DNA of 7,284 bases from Bacillota bacterium. GTDB taxonomy: Bacteria > Bacillota > Bacilli > Alicyclobacillales > SLC66. The position numbers were made by a program, and so were the translations under genes. This document shows, piece after piece, positions 5,645 through 7,284 of this stretch. The stretch is from positions 1 to 7,284 of the forward strand of contig JAKADD010000125.1 in assembly GCA_021820825.1 (NCBI GenBank), read 5' to 3'. Below the pieces are notes generated by a model that saw only the letters and a list, made by a program, of their open reading frames with translations, was not told the DNA's origin and made no database searches. Position 1 is the stretch's first letter. The number at the start of each line of letters is the position of its first letter.

Positions 5645-6694
5645 ATGAATGTGGAGGAACTCGCAGAGCACCCGAAAGTCGATTTGCAACTTGATTTGAA
5701 ACTCGATCCGGAATCCGCACAGCGCACAGCCGATCCGCTGGTTTCCATCGTCATTCCCGCATTCAATGAGGAGTTGACGATCGCAACCACCTTCGATCGC
5801 CTGAAACGCGTGCTCCTTGAATTGCAGGTCGATTTCGAACTGATCTTTGTCAATGACGGCTCACGCGACCAGACTCTCCCTCTGTTGCTGCGTCTGGCGC
5901 ACGACCACCCGGAAGTGCGCGTGATCGACTTCTCTCGCAACTTCGGTCACCAGATCGCCGTCACGGCGGGCATCGATCACGCGCGCGGCGACGTGGTGAT
6001 CCTGATCGACGCCGATTTGCAGGATCCGCCTGAACTGATCGGAGCATTTCTGGCCAAGTGGCGCGAGGGCTACGATGTCGTCTATGCGGTGCGCCAAAGT
6101 CGGGAAGGGGAGACATGGTTCAAAACATGGAGCGCCCGTCTCTTCTATCGCCTGCTGCACAGCATGACGGACATCGACATTCCGCTGGACACAGGCGACT
6201 TTCGGCTGATGAGCCGACAGGTGGCGCGCACGCTCTCCAGCATCCGCGAACACCATCGCTTTCTTCGGGGGATGGTTTCGTGGGTGGGATTCCGCCAGAC
6301 GGGGATTCCTTACGTGCGTGCGGAGCGCTACGCGGGCGAATCCAAGTACCCGCTGCGCAAGATGCTCAAATTCTCGATGGACGGCATGACGTCCTTTTCA
6401 TTTAAACCGCTCCAGATCGCGACGAAGTTGGGCATGATCGTGGCCATGTTTGGCTTTATGGGCATAATCCTCGTGGTCGTGGAGAAACTGTTTCTGCACA
6501 CGACAGCCATCGGATGGGCGTCGCTGATGGTGGTGATTCTCTTTTTGGGCGGCATTCAGTTGCTGATGCTGGGTATCGTCGGCGAGTACATGGGGCGCAT
6601 CTATGATGAAGTGCGCGACCGCCCCATGTACATCGTGCGCGAGTCGTACAATTTCCAGCCGGACGCGGAACCGCAACTCCGCATCAAGACGTAG
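5645..6694 (+). CDS. GT2-family polyprenyl-phosphate glycosyltransferase (GtrB/DPM1 type)
   Basis: This enzyme probably transfers a sugar from a nucleotide-sugar to undecaprenyl phosphate on the inner membrane face, making the donor for the GT-C domain of the upstream gene product. It has 349 residues from this start, or 354 from the ATG at 5630. A hydrophilic N-terminal tail of about 30 residues precedes the GT-A domain. Motifs are VSIVIPAFNEE (33-43), FVNDGSRDQT (68-77), metal-binding DADLQDPPE (122-130), DTGDFRLMSR (182-191) and HRFLRGMVSWVGF (204-216). Two C-terminal membrane helices (about 260-282 and 289-313) are followed by GEYMGRIYDEVRDRPMYIV, typical of bactoprenol glucosyltransferases such as GtrB and YkcC/CsbB. 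It starts 24 bases after the fusion gene on the same strand, so the two are probably co-transcribed. Glucose and mannose are both plausible; the PIG-V partner hints at mannose, but the sequence does not settle it. Confidence 0.9.
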   Translation: MNVEELAEHPKVDLQLDLKLDPESAQRTADPLVSIVIPAFNEELTIATTFDRLKRVLLELQVDFELIFVNDGSRDQTLPLLLRLAHDHPEVRVIDFSRNFGHQIAVTAGIDHARGDVVILIDADLQDPPELIGAFLAKWREGYDVVYAVRQSREGETWFKTWSARLFYRLLHSMTDIDIPLDTGDFRLMSRQVARTLSSIREHHRFLRGMVSWVGFRQTGIPYVRAERYAGESKYPLRKMLKFSMDGMTSFSFKPLQIATKLGMIVAMFGFMGIILVVVEKLFLHTTAIGWASLMVVILFLGGIQLLMLGIVGEYMGRIYDEVRDRPMYIVRESYNFQPDAEPQLRIKT

Positions 6695-6740
6695 GCGCCG
6701 CCGGATCGAGAAACCATCGAAGCAGCGATGCTGTAACAGC

Positions 6741-6766
6741 CCTCAGACGCGAAGCGTTTAGTGAGG
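6741..6766. terminator. Hairpin between convergent genes, possible weak terminator
   Basis: An outer stem CCTCA/TGAGG (6741-6745, 6762-6766) encloses an inner stem GACGC/GCGTT (6746-6750, 6754-6758, one G-U pair) with a GAA loop and a three-base bulge. It overlaps the last codons of the GNAT gene. A small palindrome GCTGT-A-ACAGC (6730-6740) lies next to it. Neither strand shows a T-tract after the stem, so an intrinsic terminator is uncertain. No better terminator is seen after the GT2 gene. Confidence 0.25.
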
Positions 6767-7284
6767 AGGTTCATTAAAACGCAATGCAACCGAATCCTGC
6801 ACAGGTCGATACCCGATCGTTTGGTAAATGTGATTGGAGGTGGGATTTGCCAGATCGGTATAGAGGCTGCAGAAGCGGAACCCCTGATCGAGCAGCAATT
6901 GACTCAGGGAGGCTACGCACATGGTGGCGTACCCTTTTCCGCGCAGCGCCGGAGGTGTATAGACCAGACTGACGACCACGCCGAGCCTTGTGGATCGGGA
7001 TTTTTTTGCCATAGACACAGGTTCTCCATCGTCCAGTACAAGTACATATAGAGACCGCTCTGCGATATTTGCTCTCGCCTTGCGTGCGGCCGTTTCATAC
7101 GGCATCGGTTCGCCGCCAGCTTCGATTGAGAACTCGCGAATCCAGTTCGCCGCCAGTCCTGCGTCGGCCTCCTCGGCGTTCCGCAATCTTCCCGATCCGC
7201 GCCGGATCTCATTTACCCGATCCAGTCTGTAGATGCGCTGATTCATCACGATCTCGTATGAACACCCGAGTTTCATCCCCCAAT
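6758..7284 (-). CDS. GNAT-family N-acetyltransferase (partial, N-terminus beyond window)
   Basis: This is a cytoplasmic acetyl-CoA-dependent transferase of unknown substrate. The visible part shows a beta-strand VVSLVYTPPALRG leading into the acetyl-CoA pyrophosphate loop RGKGYA (112-117, counted from the Met at 7276). Further on come LYTDLANPTSNHIYQTIGYRPVQD and a closing hydrophobic strand, a complete GNAT core C-terminus. The first Met in view (7276) has no ribosome-binding site, and the frame stays open to the edge (codons for Trp-Gly just before it). The segment CSYEIVMNQRIYRLDRV resembles an internal stretch of roughly 280-residue bacillar GNAT proteins. The real start therefore probably lies about 100 codons further upstream. 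The stop codon TAA is at 6758-6760. The gene converges on the glycosylation operon, 63 bases away, and shows no functional link to it. Confidence 0.85.
   Translation of the reverse strand, partial: WGMKLGCSYEIVMNQRIYRLDRVNEIRRGSGRLRNAEEADAGLAANWIREFSIEAGGEPMPYETAARKARANIAERSLYVLVLDDGEPVSMAKKSRSTRLGVVVSLVYTPPALRGKGYATMCVASLSQLLLDQGFRFCSLYTDLANPTSNHIYQTIGYRPVQDSVALRFNEPPH

Overview
The window looks like chromosomal DNA of a Gram-positive bacterium, most likely Bacillota of the Alicyclobacillaceae type. The reasons are moderately high GC with strong GGAGG/AGGGAG ribosome-binding sites, a CstB-type sulfur oxidation protein, a KdpDE pair, and a GNAT protein resembling those of bacilli. The lineage is an inference from gene content and style, because there is no rRNA or other marker here.

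Layout. Minus strand, 1-2049: a KdpE-like response regulator (its C-terminus lies beyond the left edge) overlaps by 32 bases the end of a short KdpD-type sensor kinase. The kinase has only the membrane, GAF and histidine-kinase parts of KdpD. Minus strand, 2197-3627: a three-domain persulfide dioxygenase-rhodanese fusion resembling Staphylococcus aureus CstB. A 15-bp perfect stem followed by a T-rich tract (2114-2175) separates it from kdpD and is probably its terminator. Region 3628-4042 is a 415-base divergent intergenic region. It holds a good minus-strand promoter for the cstB-like gene, with a CsoR/CstR-type palindrome exactly between the -35 and -10 boxes, plus other palindromes of unknown function. 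Plus strand, 4043-6694: a two-gene operon encoding a GtrA-PIG-V-type membrane fusion and a GtrB/DPM1-type polyprenyl-phosphate glycosyltransferase. Minus strand, 6758 to the right edge: the C-terminal part of a GNAT acetyltransferase, convergent with the operon.

How the genes work together. KdpD and KdpE form a two-component system, usually linked to K+ supply through kdpFABC, which is not in this window. The cstB-like gene probably detoxifies sulfide-derived persulfides and is probably repressed by a persulfide sensor of the CsoR/CstR family encoded elsewhere. In the plus-strand operon, the GT2 enzyme would load a sugar onto undecaprenyl phosphate. The GtrA half of the fusion would help move the lipid-linked sugar across the membrane, and its GT-C half would transfer the sugar to an outer-face acceptor. 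This would be a three-step cell-surface glycosylation pathway packed into two genes.

The most interesting items are the GtrA/GT-C fusion with its GtrB partner, the operator-in-spacer arrangement at the cstB-like promoter, and the KdpD that lacks its whole N-terminal sensory half. None is certain to be undescribed. Each is a readable and testable arrangement.
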